20,904 bases of DNA from Oscillospiraceae bacterium (GTDB lineage: Bacteria; Bacillota; Clostridia; Oscillospirales; Ruminococcaceae), in NCBI GenBank assembly GCA_019413245.1, contig DXNX01000028.1, positions 1 through 20,904 of the forward strand, given 5' to 3'. Each line of letters starts with the position of its first letter. Positions within the stretch are counted from its first letter, which is position 1. Under the pieces are notes generated by a model. The model had not been told where the DNA came from and did no database searches. It saw only the letters and a list, made by a program, of their open reading frames with translations. The translations under genes were made by a program, and so were the position numbers. Of this stretch, positions 6,737 to 15,315 are shown piece after piece.

Positions 6737-7753
6737 GTGGCAGTACAGGAAAAGAGGGAAAACTGTGCTGAAAAGGTGCTGACGGTTTCGATAGCGGCGT
6801 ACAACGGGAAAGCCACGCTGCCCAAAGCACTGGAATCCTGCCTGGTGAGGAATGCGGAACGGCTGGATGTCATTGTGGTAGATGACGGGTCCACCGATCA
6901 GACGGCCCAGGTGGCCGGGAAATATGCCGGGCAATGGCCGGAGACCTTCCGGGTGATACGGCAGCCCAACGGTGGGTACGGCAGTGCCCTGATGACGGGG
7001 CTGACAAACGCCCGGGGCAAGTATTTCCGCACGCTGGACTGTGATGACTGGTTTGATACCGCCGCACTGGAAGAAATGCTGCAATATCTGGAAAACTGCA
7101 CTGCCGATGTGGTTTTTTCCAATTATTGCACGGTCCGTGAAGACCGGGTGCAGAAAGTATTTGAGGTTTGCAAAGGGTACGACACCCGGCGCATCTATAC
7201 CTATGACATGCTGGGCCAGAACATGCTGGATCTGGAGATCCACGGCATGACCTGCCGTACCCGCATGCTCCGCGCCGCCGGTATCCGGCTGCTGTCCCAT
7301 TGCAGCTACACCGATATGGCCTATACCTTTATGGCCATGAGCGCTGCCCAGACCATGGCTTTCTGCCCGGTGCCGCTGTACCATTACCGTCTGGGGCGGG
7401 ACGGCCAGAGCGTGAGTATTGAAAGCTACCAGAAACATTTTGAGGACTATGCGAAGGTGGCGGAGCAGATCCTGTGCCTGGCCGATACCCTGCCGGACGG
7501 GAACAAGGGCGACCTGCTGCGGAGCCGTGCCCGGGACATTGCCCAGTACGGCATTGAACTGCTGCTGCGGTTTGCGCCGGAAGCCAAGGTCCGCCAGCGC
7601 CTGGAGGACTATGACCGCAACCTGCGCAAGGAGCACCCGAATATTGCCAGACGGATGCACAACAAAAATACCCGCCTGCTGCGCACGAGCCGGTATTGTT
7701 TGTACGGTGCCCTGAACCGGTATACCAGAAAGAAAACGAGGAATCTGAAATGA
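6737..7753 (+). CDS. Family 2 glycosyltransferase
   Basis: A 338-residue cytoplasmic GT-A enzyme that moves a sugar from a nucleotide donor to a growing glycan. The N-terminal Rossmann-like half starts LTVSIAAYNG and contains DDGST (49-53), then NGGYGSALMTGL, and the metal-binding DxD motif in LDCDDW (D101, D103). The remaining part is helical and basic, ending RKKTRNLK. I chose GTG at 6737 because GGAGGGGG lies about 9 nt upstream; an in-frame GTG at 6668 would add 23 residues of non-conserved sequence with a poorly spaced site. It overlaps the next gene by ATGA, which indicates translational coupling. It is the first gene of the locus. Donor and acceptor cannot be read from the sequence. 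Confidence 0.88.
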   Translation: MAVQEKRENCAEKVLTVSIAAYNGKATLPKALESCLVRNAERLDVIVVDDGSTDQTAQVAGKYAGQWPETFRVIRQPNGGYGSALMTGLTNARGKYFRTLDCDDWFDTAALEEMLQYLENCTADVVFSNYCTVREDRVQKVFEVCKGYDTRRIYTYDMLGQNMLDLEIHGMTCRTRMLRAAGIRLLSHCSYTDMAYTFMAMSAAQTMAFCPVPLYHYRLGRDGQSVSIESYQKHFEDYAKVAEQILCLADTLPDGNKGDLLRSRARDIAQYGIELLLRFAPEAKVRQRLEDYDRNLRKEHPNIARRMHNKNTRLLRTSRYCLYGALNRYTRKKTRNLK

Positions 7754-9555
7754 ATCTAACTTTGCAGAAGCTGCTGTGGCCTACTATTGGGGTATGTACG
7801 CAGGAAAAATTGTATTTCCATCTGGAAAAGGCATTCCAGAACGGTGACACCATCGAATTCCATCGCGGGGGCGTCGCCTGGTTCACCACCTATTTCAACT
7901 GCTTCAGCGTGGACAAATGGCGGGAGTATACGGTGGTGCAGAATGTGACCCTCCGGCTGGAACTGAAAGGTCATTTCCGGGTCCGGCTGGTGTCCGACCA
8001 CCTGATCAATGATGAGATCACGGAAAATGTTCTGCTGGACCAGGAATTCAACCTGAAGGAAAAGTCCATGGTGGAACTGCCTTTCCCTGCCGGGGCCAGC
8101 GGACTGCTGTCCTTTTCTCTGCTGGCGCTGGAACCGGGCACCTGCTACGGCGGTGCCTATGTGACCGATGTGCCGGATGAACAGTTCCGCAATACCAAGA
8201 TCGGAATCGACATCTGCACTTTCCGCCGGGAATCTTTCGTTCTGGGCAATCTGGAGCGCCTGCGCCGGGAAGTGGACGAAAAAGAGGACTCGTTGCTGCG
8301 CGGACATCTGGAAGTGTTCATTTCGGACAACGGCCAGACTCTGGATGCAGAAAAACTGAACAGTGATACCGTGCACATCGTGCCCAACCGGAACGTGGGC
8401 GGTGCCGGCGGCTTCACCCGCGGCATGATCGAGATCATGAAAGCCAACGAAAAGGGCGCAGGCATCACCCATGCGCTGCTGATGGACGATGACATCGTGT
8501 TCAGCCTGGATGTGCTGTACCGGACCTATCTGCTGCTGTGCCTGCGCAAGGATAAGTACGAAAATGCTTTCGTGGGCGGCGCCATGCTGCGTCTGGACAA
8601 GCCCTGGCATCAGGTGGAAAGCGGTGCCTGCTGGAATGAAGGTCACTTGATCTCCCACAAGGCCAACTTTGACCTGAAAACCCTGCGGGCCTGCGCGGCC
8701 AATGAGCTGCTGGAATACCATGAATACAACGCCTGGTGGTACTGCTGCATCCCCATGGAGGTCATCCGGCCGGACAACCTGCCGTTGCCCCTGTTCATCC
8801 GCGGGGATGACGTGGAGTATGGCCTGCGCAACTGCCGCCAGCTGATGACCCTCAACGGCATCTGCGTGTGGCATGAACCCTTTGAAAGCAAATATTCTTC
8901 CAGCACCTATTACTATATTCTGCGTAACCAGTGCATTGATAACTCCCTGCATTGCCCGGGGTATGGTAAGGAGGCCCTGAAGGCCGATCTGCGTGCCCAG
9001 GTACTGGGAGAGATCAACCGCTATCGCTACAAGAATGCAGACCTGCTCATCCGCGGTGTGCGGGATTTTCTCCAGGGCATCGACTGGCTGGAACAGACCG
9101 ACGCCGAAGCCCTGCACAAGGACATTATGGCGGCGGGATACAAATCCCTGCCCATTGAGCAGACCAATGGCGAGGTGCCGTTTGACTTGTCCCGGTATCT
9201 GTATGCCACGCGGGAGGAAAAGCCCAGCGCCAAGAAAAAAGTGCTGATGCACCTGACCCGAAATGGACATTTGCTTGCACCTACCCGCGGCTCCACTGTG
9301 GTGTCGGCCATGTATATGACGGCGTATAACGCTTACCGTGTGCAGAAGGTGCTGAACTACAATCCCAACAACCAGACCGCCTTTGTGACCACGCGGGACC
9401 CGGCGGAATACCGCCGCTGTGTGCGGGAGATGAAAGCCTGCATGCATGAGATCGACGCCAGGTTTGACGCGGCCCGGGAAAGCTATCGTCAGCGCCACGG
9501 CGAACTGCAGAGCCTGGGGTTCTGGAAGAAATATCTGGGAATTGAAAATCAATAA
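7750..9555 (+). CDS. GlfT2-like galactofuranosyltransferase (GT2)
   Basis: A 601-residue protein with the architecture of mycobacterial GlfT2 (about 637 residues). An N-terminal beta-rich domain (about 1-165) precedes a GT-A domain with VPNRNVGGAGGFTRGM, the DDD motif (D246-D248, in LLMDDDI), YNAWWYCCIP, the acidic pair in IRGDDVEYGLR (D353, D354; one likely the catalytic base) and VWHEPF with H375. A helical C-terminal domain follows. GlfT2 adds galactofuranose from UDP-Galf to a growing galactan, so the glycan here probably contains Galf. No UDP-galactopyranose mutase gene lies in the window, so the donor must come from elsewhere. The start is the ATG overlapping the previous stop; GAGGAA precedes it. 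A decayed copy of its 3' third lies at 11361-11804. Confidence 0.85.
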   Translation: MNLTLQKLLWPTIGVCTQEKLYFHLEKAFQNGDTIEFHRGGVAWFTTYFNCFSVDKWREYTVVQNVTLRLELKGHFRVRLVSDHLINDEITENVLLDQEFNLKEKSMVELPFPAGASGLLSFSLLALEPGTCYGGAYVTDVPDEQFRNTKIGIDICTFRRESFVLGNLERLRREVDEKEDSLLRGHLEVFISDNGQTLDAEKLNSDTVHIVPNRNVGGAGGFTRGMIEIMKANEKGAGITHALLMDDDIVFSLDVLYRTYLLLCLRKDKYENAFVGGAMLRLDKPWHQVESGACWNEGHLISHKANFDLKTLRACAANELLEYHEYNAWWYCCIPMEVIRPDNLPLPLFIRGDDVEYGLRNCRQLMTLNGICVWHEPFESKYSSSTYYYILRNQCIDNSLHCPGYGKEALKADLRAQVLGEINRYRYKNADLLIRGVRDFLQGIDWLEQTDAEALHKDIMAAGYKSLPIEQTNGEVPFDLSRYLYATREEKPSAKKKVLMHLTRNGHLLAPTRGSTVVSAMYMTAYNAYRVQKVLNYNPNNQTAFVTTRDPAEYRRCVREMKACMHEIDARFDAARESYRQRHGELQSLGFWKKYLGIENQ

Positions 9556-9574
9556 GGACGGAGGCTCCTTTTAG

Positions 9575-11281
9575 ATGGCAAAAACACGCATGAACAGGTC
9601 AAAAGCTTTTGAAAAGCCACTGTTGTTTGTGGTCATACTTCTGCACATTTTGGTCAGTGCGCTGATTGGATTCAACAGGCAATATCTGTTTACTGATGAG
9701 GTTTACACATACGGACTGGCTAATTCTGAAGAGTATTCTTTCATTGACCCAGGCAGCAACCCAACCCTTTTGAATTGGACGGACGGTGAGTTTTTTAAAA
9801 CCTACCTTCAGTATGACGAGTCAAAACCTTTTTCCTTTCATGCGGCATTCGTGAATCAGGCTAACGACGTGCATCCCCCGCTTTACTATTGCCTGATACA
9901 TATTGTCTCTTTCTTTTTAAGGAATATGGGATACAGCCCGATCCCCGGCATTGTCCTTAATCTTTTGTGTATCCCCTTTATCGATTTGTTGCTGTATTAT
10001 ATTGCAAAGTATTTCCTTGGCGGAAACCAGGGTGGCGCATTGGCAGTTGTTGTCCTTTGGGCGTTTTCTGCCTCCGGCCTAAGCAATGTGATCTTTATCC
10101 GTATGTACTGGCTTATGACCCTGGAAATTCTGGCGGTAGTTGCCTTTCATATATGGACTATTCAAAACAAGTGGATCGGGCTGGTCCCCGTTACCGAAAA
10201 AAGTACCCCTGCAGGAAGGCTGCGCTATGTAACATTGTACGTCATGCTGGTGCTGCTTGTTGCCTGCGGAGGACTGACTCATTATTATTTTTACTTCTTT
10301 ACTGCTATATTGGGACTTTGCGTTTGCGTTTATCTGCTGGCTTGTAAAAAAATCAGGCTCTTGTTGGCTTACGGTAGTGCACTGTGGTTGGGGGTATTTC
10401 TCGCACTGGCCATTTTTCCGGCAACCTACCAACATATTTTTGGATACCGCGGTGATTATGCCACCAAACACATAGGCGGATTTTCAGCAGAAAAGTTCCG
10501 TTCGTATTGGGGCTTTGTTGATCAGTCTTTGCTGGGTGGATGCTTCTGGATTTTGCTGGTGATATGCGTGATAGCTATACTATGGCATATCGTCAGACCG
10601 GCGGTTCAATCGTGCTCTTTTGAAAAGGGAAGCTTCTGCGTAAAATTATGCTTCCGCCACACGATGTGGGACAAGTCGTTCTCCCTGTATGTGACGCCTC
10701 AAAAGTGGCTGCTGGCTTTCGTTGTCATTGCCGTTGCCGGATTCTGCTATGTGGCTATTCAGGGGTCCGCTATTACCAGCTCACGCTACATTTATCCCAT
10801 ATTTCCTCTTTTGGCACTTTTCCTTGTTGTACTGCTGCAAAAGGTACTTTTCAATATCCGCGGAAAATCCGCAATCCTCTGTGTTGCTGCCTTGGCGCTG
10901 CCTATCCTGAGTATCAAGGCCTATGGTATAGATTGGTTGTTTGCAGATTTTGATCGCATTAATCCCAACGTGGAAGCGTTGAGTGGCATGGATTGTGTGG
11001 TCATCTGCAAGGATGACGTATGGGTCAATGTACTGCAGGCCATCAACGTATATGTCAATATGGATGAAGTGCGCTGTGTTTATGCAAGTGACATCGGAAG
11101 TATCGGAGACGTTGTGGCCGAGCGGAACACGGATGACCCGCTGTGCATTGCATTCTACTCGGATGCACATTATAGCGAGGATGAACGCCTGGCTTATCTT
11201 GATGAAATCCTTGAGAAAACACCGTACGAACAGTATACTAAAGTTTACGATTACTATACGGTCATATATCAGCTTTCCTGA
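9575..11281 (+). CDS. GT-C membrane glycosyltransferase (PMT/ArnT-like fold)
   Basis: A 568-residue polytopic membrane protein with about ten hydrophobic segments. After the first one (about 15-33) the loop carries the acidic pair D41-E42 in LFTDEVYTYGLA and then HPPLYY (100-105), the two signatures of GT-C enzymes of the GT39/GT83 type, which use polyprenyl-phosphate sugars on the outer face of the membrane. The soluble C-terminal part (about 455-568) has no recognised motif. GGAGG lies 10 nt before the ATG, 19 bp after the preceding gene. Codon use and GC content are clearly lower than in the upstream genes, and the AT-rich part of the locus begins here. It probably adds a side sugar to the exported glycan. 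Confidence 0.8.
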   Translation: MAKTRMNRSKAFEKPLLFVVILLHILVSALIGFNRQYLFTDEVYTYGLANSEEYSFIDPGSNPTLLNWTDGEFFKTYLQYDESKPFSFHAAFVNQANDVHPPLYYCLIHIVSFFLRNMGYSPIPGIVLNLLCIPFIDLLLYYIAKYFLGGNQGGALAVVVLWAFSASGLSNVIFIRMYWLMTLEILAVVAFHIWTIQNKWIGLVPVTEKSTPAGRLRYVTLYVMLVLLVACGGLTHYYFYFFTAILGLCVCVYLLACKKIRLLLAYGSALWLGVFLALAIFPATYQHIFGYRGDYATKHIGGFSAEKFRSYWGFVDQSLLGGCFWILLVICVIAILWHIVRPAVQSCSFEKGSFCVKLCFRHTMWDKSFSLYVTPQKWLLAFVVIAVAGFCYVAIQGSAITSSRYIYPIFPLLALFLVVLLQKVLFNIRGKSAILCVAALALPILSIKAYGIDWLFADFDRINPNVEALSGMDCVVICKDDVWVNVLQAINVYVNMDEVRCVYASDIGSIGDVVAERNTDDPLCIAFYSDAHYSEDERLAYLDEILEKTPYEQYTKVYDYYTVIYQLS

Positions 11282-11360
11282 AAGAAAGCTGTGCAATATC
11301 TAGTTGCATTTGAAAAATATTAAACCAAGCGAAGTGCAATAAATGGTAGAGTAGCTGCCC

Positions 11361-11804
11361 TCTTACTATATTCTGCGCAACCAGCGCATTGATAACTCCC
11401 TGCCTGTTGAGCAAACCAATGCAGAGGTGACGCTCGACTTGCCTCCCTGTAGCTGTATGCCACGCGGGAGGGAAAGCCCGGCACCAAGAAAAAAGTTCTG
11501 ATGCACCTGACCCGAAATGGACATCTTCTGCGGCCCACCCGCAAGGCAACGGTTGTCTCGGCCATGTATATGACGGCTTGTAGCGCTTACCGTGTGGCAG
11601 AAGGTGCTGAACTGCAATCCCAATAACCAGACCGCCTTTGTGGCCACGCGGGACCCGGCGGAATACCGCCGCTGTGTGCGGGAGATGAAAGCCTGCATGA
11701 ATGAGAGCGACGCCGAGTTTGACACAACCCGGGAAAGCTATCGGCAGCGCCGCGGGGAACGGCAAAGCCGGGAGTTCTGGAAAAAAATATTTGGGAATTT
11801 AAGG
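11361..11804 (+). pseudogene. Decayed copy of the 3' end of the GlfT2-like gene
   Basis: This stretch aligns base for base with 8908-9558 of the intact GlfT2-like gene, from TTACTATATTCTGCG through to the stop and TAAGG. It lacks 201 bp, corresponding to deletion between two copies of TCCCTGC (8944-8950 and 9145-9151 in the intact gene), and carries a +2 insertion near 11445 and a +1 insertion near 11599, plus substitutions and in-frame stops. Only the last about 75 codons stay open (ending FWKKIFGNLR). No 5' part of the gene is present and no start remains, so it is a non-functional relic of a duplication or cassette exchange. Confidence 0.85.
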
Positions 11805-11831
11805 ATGCGTAACGTAAGGGTTAAACAGAAG

Positions 11832-11860
11832 TTGCAGCTTTTGTGCATAACATGTATAAC
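11832..11860 (+). promoter_or_regulatory. Possible promoter before the TagF-like gene
   Basis: TTGCAG (11832-11837, weak), a 17-bp spacer and TATAAC (11855-11860, 5 of 6), about 55 bp before the start codon. It would give the AT-rich gene block its own transcript after the pseudogene. Confidence 0.35.
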
Positions 11861-11916
11861 TCAAATATACGCAGATTTAAACATGCAATTACCCAAATAA
11901 GTTAGGAGTAATGGCG

Positions 11917-13452
11917 ATGAAAATGAAGAAAGCATTGAAGGAAATTTTACGCAAACTGGTGCCAGAACTAGAGGTCGTGGATGGAATGGCTGCAGAGTTA
12001 CAAGAACTAAAAGCGCAGCAACAGGATATTTATTTGCGGGTTCGAGATATACAAGACCGGACATATGATGCAATTGCACAAAGGGGAAACCAATCTGAGC
12101 TAAAAGCGCAGCAACAGGATATTTATTTGCGGGTTCGAGATATACAAGACCGGACATATGACGCAATTGTACAGAGTAGAAACCAATCTAGTGAAGTCGT
12201 CAATGCAATCAAGCTGAATGCTTTGCGTCAGAAAATAAAAGAGGGTAAAAAAGTTCGGGTCGTTTTTCTGAATAGTTTTTTGGAAAAATTTGAAATTGCG
12301 TCCGTATACTGGGAAATGGAAAAATCGGAACTTTTTGAACCCGTTATTTTCGTGATGTCGGAAAGAGATTTGACGTTTGATAAGTTCCCTGAATTTTTTG
12401 AGAAGGCGAAAAAAGCATATACTTATCTGACAGATAAAGGGTACCGTACCGTTTTTGCATATGATGAAAATGGGAATCCGATGTCATTATGGGACTTGAA
12501 TCCTGATATCATCTTTTACAATAATCCGCAACTGATTCAATACACCGAATTTCCAAACAGTTACATCAATGCAGTGTGGCTAAGTTGCTATACACCGTAT
12601 TTCATGCCTGTGGTAAAAAATGAAGCGTATTGCTATCACAATCCTTTTATCAACAGCGCGTGGAAGGTGTTTTGCCCTACACGTGAATTCTATCGGGAAT
12701 TTGTTGCTCGCCAGAATATGCATCAGACACATCTTTATTCCTTTAACGCATACAATGCCGTATTCACAGGCTATCCCAAATTGGATGCTTATCAGGAACC
12801 GGTGCGGCAAGAAAATTTGCCGGACGGTATCAATAATGGAAACCCGATTGTGATCGTTGCACCACATGGAAATATTCGTTATGACGTTAATATTGCTACG
12901 TTCCATCTGTATTATCAGCAACTGATTGATCTGCTGGAAAAATACCCGGAGGTCAACTTTGTTTTCAAGCCTCATCCTGTACTTAGGAACAGACTACATG
13001 ATATGGTGGATAGTCATTTGGATGTTCCCATGACTCCGGAAGAATATGACCAGTATGTGGAAAAATGGTGTTCTTATCCCAATGGGTTCTATGTATATGA
13101 TGGCGAATATATTGATTTGTTTAAGGCCAGCAGCTTGCTGATTACAGACAGTGGTTCTTTTATTAATGAGTATCTTCCCTCGGGGCATCCATGCATCTAT
13201 CTCTTAAATCCGGAAAATCCGGAAAATCCGGAGGAAATGGATAATTTTACAGCTTCTGCGAAAAAAATCCTCAGCACATATTATTGCTGCAGTGCTTGGG
13301 AAGATGCTGCCCAATGGTTCTGTAATATCATCGAAAAACACGAAGATCCCAAGCATGATCAAAGATTGCACATGGCAGAAACAGAGCTGCATAATATTGG
13401 TGGCGCGGGTAAACGCATTGTTAAGCACTTAGAGCAATGTCTAAAGGGCTAA
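11917..13452 (+). CDS. TagF/CDP-glycerol glycerophosphotransferase-like GT-B protein with N-terminal coiled coil
   Basis: A 511-residue cytoplasmic or membrane-associated protein. The N-terminus (1-105) is a charged coiled coil holding a perfect-length tandem duplication of 31 residues (30-60 and 61-91). The rest looks like the CDP-glycerol/polyol-phosphate transferase family: FKPHP (350-354) and SSLLITDSGSF (405-415) followed by EYLPSGHPCIYL, the C-terminal nucleotide-binding features of TagF-type enzymes. Transfer of a polyol phosphate to the glycan is therefore likely, but a plain GT-B glycosyltransferase is possible. ATG 11917 lies 8 nt after AGGAG; the in-frame ATG at 11911 has only 2 nt spacing. 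AT-rich compared with the locus ends. Confidence 0.7.
   Translation: MKMKKALKEILRKLVPELEVVDGMAAELQELKAQQQDIYLRVRDIQDRTYDAIAQRGNQSELKAQQQDIYLRVRDIQDRTYDAIVQSRNQSSEVVNAIKLNALRQKIKEGKKVRVVFLNSFLEKFEIASVYWEMEKSELFEPVIFVMSERDLTFDKFPEFFEKAKKAYTYLTDKGYRTVFAYDENGNPMSLWDLNPDIIFYNNPQLIQYTEFPNSYINAVWLSCYTPYFMPVVKNEAYCYHNPFINSAWKVFCPTREFYREFVARQNMHQTHLYSFNAYNAVFTGYPKLDAYQEPVRQENLPDGINNGNPIVIVAPHGNIRYDVNIATFHLYYQQLIDLLEKYPEVNFVFKPHPVLRNRLHDMVDSHLDVPMTPEEYDQYVEKWCSYPNGFYVYDGEYIDLFKASSLLITDSGSFINEYLPSGHPCIYLLNPENPENPEEMDNFTASAKKILSTYYCCSAWEDAAQWFCNIIEKHEDPKHDQRLHMAETELHNIGGAGKRIVKHLEQCLKG
12004..12189 (+). repeat. 93-bp in-frame tandem duplication
   Basis: Two adjacent 93-bp units (12004-12096 and 12097-12189) begin GARCTAAAAGCGCAGC and end AACCAATCT, differing at few positions near their 3' ends. 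Each encodes 31 residues starting ELKAQQQDIYLRVRDIQDRT, so the duplication lengthens the coiled coil without breaking the frame. Confidence 0.95.
13207..13233 (+). repeat. Three 9-bp tandem repeats encoding Asn-Pro-Glu
   Basis: AATCCGGAA occurs three times in a row (the last with G at the end), giving NPENPENPE at residues 431-439 of the TagF-like protein. Copy-number change would keep the frame. Confidence 0.9.
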
Positions 13453-13479
13453 ACAGAACAATAAAGGACGGTATTAGTA

Positions 13480-14195
13480 ATGGCTGAAAGAAAAATCACA
13501 GCAATCATTCCCGTTCGTGAAGGCAGCCGCCGCCTGAAGAATAAGAATGTGGCTCCATTTGCTGGAACGAATCTGTTGATCAATAAAATTAATCAGTTAA
13601 AACAGGTTCAGGAAATCAATACAATTGTTGTATCTTCAGATTCACAGATGATGTTGGAGATGGCGCGGCAGCAGGGAGTGGCCACGCATAAACGTGCACC
13701 TGAATTTTGTGACGAAAAAAGCAAGACCTTTGGTGAAGTAGTTGCGCATATCTGTGAAAATGTCCCGGGTGATGATATCTTGTGGGCCACTTGCACGCTC
13801 CATTGGTCTTCCCGAAACAGTATCGTGAGGCAATCAAGTTGTATTATAAAGCGCTGGAAGATGGATACGATTCCTTGGTTTCTATGGAACGCTTTAAGCG
13901 ATATCTCTGGGATGAGAAAGGTCCTGTTAACTATGAACTCGGAATCAAACATGTGCCTTCTCAGCAATTGCCGCCACTTTATTTTGTGACAGACGGTATT
14001 CTCCTCGCACCTCGCGAAAAAATGATCGAGTGGAAGTATTTTCACGGTTCAAATCCTTATCGATATATCTTGGATAAGCGCACAAGTATCGATATTGATG
14101 ACGGCTTGGATTTGGCATGTGCAAGGGCTTGGCTGGATATGGATGAAAGCGTTTCTCAAATTGATCCCTACTGTATTGAACCTTCTAACCATTGA
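13480..14195 (+). pseudogene. NeuA-like CMP-sugar cytidylyltransferase, broken by one frameshift
   Basis: The first frame (13480 to about 13796) reads ITAIIPVREGSRRLKNKNV, then IVVSSDSQMM and CDEKSKTFGEVV, the N-terminal nucleotide-binding pattern of acylneuraminate/Kdo-type cytidylyltransferases that make CMP-activated acid sugars. The reading then continues in another frame from about 13798 as APLVFPKQYREAIKLYYKAL to the conserved end RTSIDIDDGLDLACARAWL. Restoring one base near 13796 would join the two into about 238 residues, the usual family length. So either one base was lost recently, making an inactive gene, or there is a sequencing error. Both halves are otherwise well preserved, with no other stop, which favours a recent event. 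AAGGA precedes the ATG. The next gene starts close to its stop. Confidence 0.85.
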
Positions 14196-14215
14196 GTACT
14201 GAGAAAGAGGTAGTT

Positions 14216-15280
14216 GTGAGGCAGTGTAACAGAAGAAACGGATTAATTGATCTGCTTAGATTTTTGGCAAGCATTATAATTGTTTTGACTCATTTTGGAA
14301 TTTCTGGAAGCCTGAAATTCTTCGGCGGTGCAATATTTGTAGAATTTTTCTTTCTCCTTTCCGGATATTATGGTATGGTTTTTCTCCATGATAAACCTTT
14401 TGTGATCCCGCAAGGAAGCACATTAGAACAGGAAATTGGAACATATTGTAAAAAGAAATATTTTAAAATGTTTCCATATGTCCTTGAAGGTGTCTGTTTA
14501 TATTATGTGAGCTACTGGCTAGAATACGGAAGCTCTGTGAAGGATATCATAAAAACAAGTGCTTTCATTCCACTCGAAACGGCACTTCTTGGGCTAACTG
14601 GCGCATCACAAGTACATGCAGGTGTATACTGGTATTTGTCAGGTCTATTTATTGTATTACCGATATTTATGTGGCTGTCAGTAAAAGTTGCATCAATTTT
14701 TTTTAATTATCTTGTAGTTTTTGTCCCTTGGATTATGCACGGGTATCTTTTCTATAAATACGGAACCTTGCGTATACCAACAAGCGGGTTTGATATATTT
14801 TTCCGAGTTAGCGGAGATTTTCTGTTTTCCGGTTTGCTGTATCTTATTGTGCGCGTACTAAAAAGGCAACGTTTCAGCAGGCGTGGGAAATGGATAATGA
14901 CAATTACCGCTGTTGGCTCCTTTGGTGCTGCGTTGTCTCTGACAATGCGACAATCACTTACAAAAAGCAGATATGAAGAAATATTTGTTGTGCTCGTCAT
15001 GCTTTCCCTGGCATTGACTCTAAGCGAACAACTATTGATTTGCAACTTGGATATTCCGCTTTTTACTATCTTGGCAAAGCTAAGCCTTCCAATCTATATT
15101 TTCCACTGGCCAATTTTTACAATTCTGAAAACGCTTATTTTTCAAGAAGGTTATACCAACGATTTCCGAATTGCTATCGGGCTGGTTGTTACCTTCTTAG
15201 TATCTGGCTTATTCATTGTTTTTAATGAAAAGATAGGAACGACTTTGATGACTAGAGTAAAGGAACTATTCCTTTCGTAA
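14216..15280 (+). CDS. Acyltransferase family 3 membrane protein (OafA/YrhL-like)
   Basis: A 354-residue polytopic membrane protein with about ten hydrophobic segments. The opening LIDLLRFLASIIIVLTHFG (10-28) is the signature of acyltransferase-3 proteins, with the conserved His at position 26, followed by FVEFFFLLSGYY. Such enzymes add acetyl, succinyl or similar groups to glycans at the membrane. I chose GTG at 14216, with GAGG 5 nt upstream; a TTG at 14192 overlaps the previous stop but lacks a ribosome binding site. No SGNH domain is fused. It is AT-rich and belongs to the central block of the locus. The acyl group and target sugar are unknown. Confidence 0.85.
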   Translation: MRQCNRRNGLIDLLRFLASIIIVLTHFGISGSLKFFGGAIFVEFFFLLSGYYGMVFLHDKPFVIPQGSTLEQEIGTYCKKKYFKMFPYVLEGVCLYYVSYWLEYGSSVKDIIKTSAFIPLETALLGLTGASQVHAGVYWYLSGLFIVLPIFMWLSVKVASIFFNYLVVFVPWIMHGYLFYKYGTLRIPTSGFDIFFRVSGDFLFSGLLYLIVRVLKRQRFSRRGKWIMTITAVGSFGAALSLTMRQSLTKSRYEEIFVVLVMLSLALTLSEQLLICNLDIPLFTILAKLSLPIYIFHWPIFTILKTLIFQEGYTNDFRIAIGLVVTFLVSGLFIVFNEKIGTTLMTRVKELFLS

Positions 15281-15315
15281 ATGATCCATAAAACAAATAA
15301 TGAATGGTGTAACTA

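Noticed and set aside
7756..9552. A 598-codon minus-strand open frame opposite the GlfT2-like gene
   Set aside because: Same mirror effect; no recognisable domain, and the plus frame has conserved catalytic motifs.
11282..11360. Small gene or terminator between the GT-C gene and the relic
   Set aside because: Only a weak TGCAA/TTGCA hairpin without a proper T-run and no open frame with a ribosome binding site.
12004..12189. Possible CRISPR-like repeat
   Set aside because: Only two adjacent units without spacers, in frame within a coding gene.
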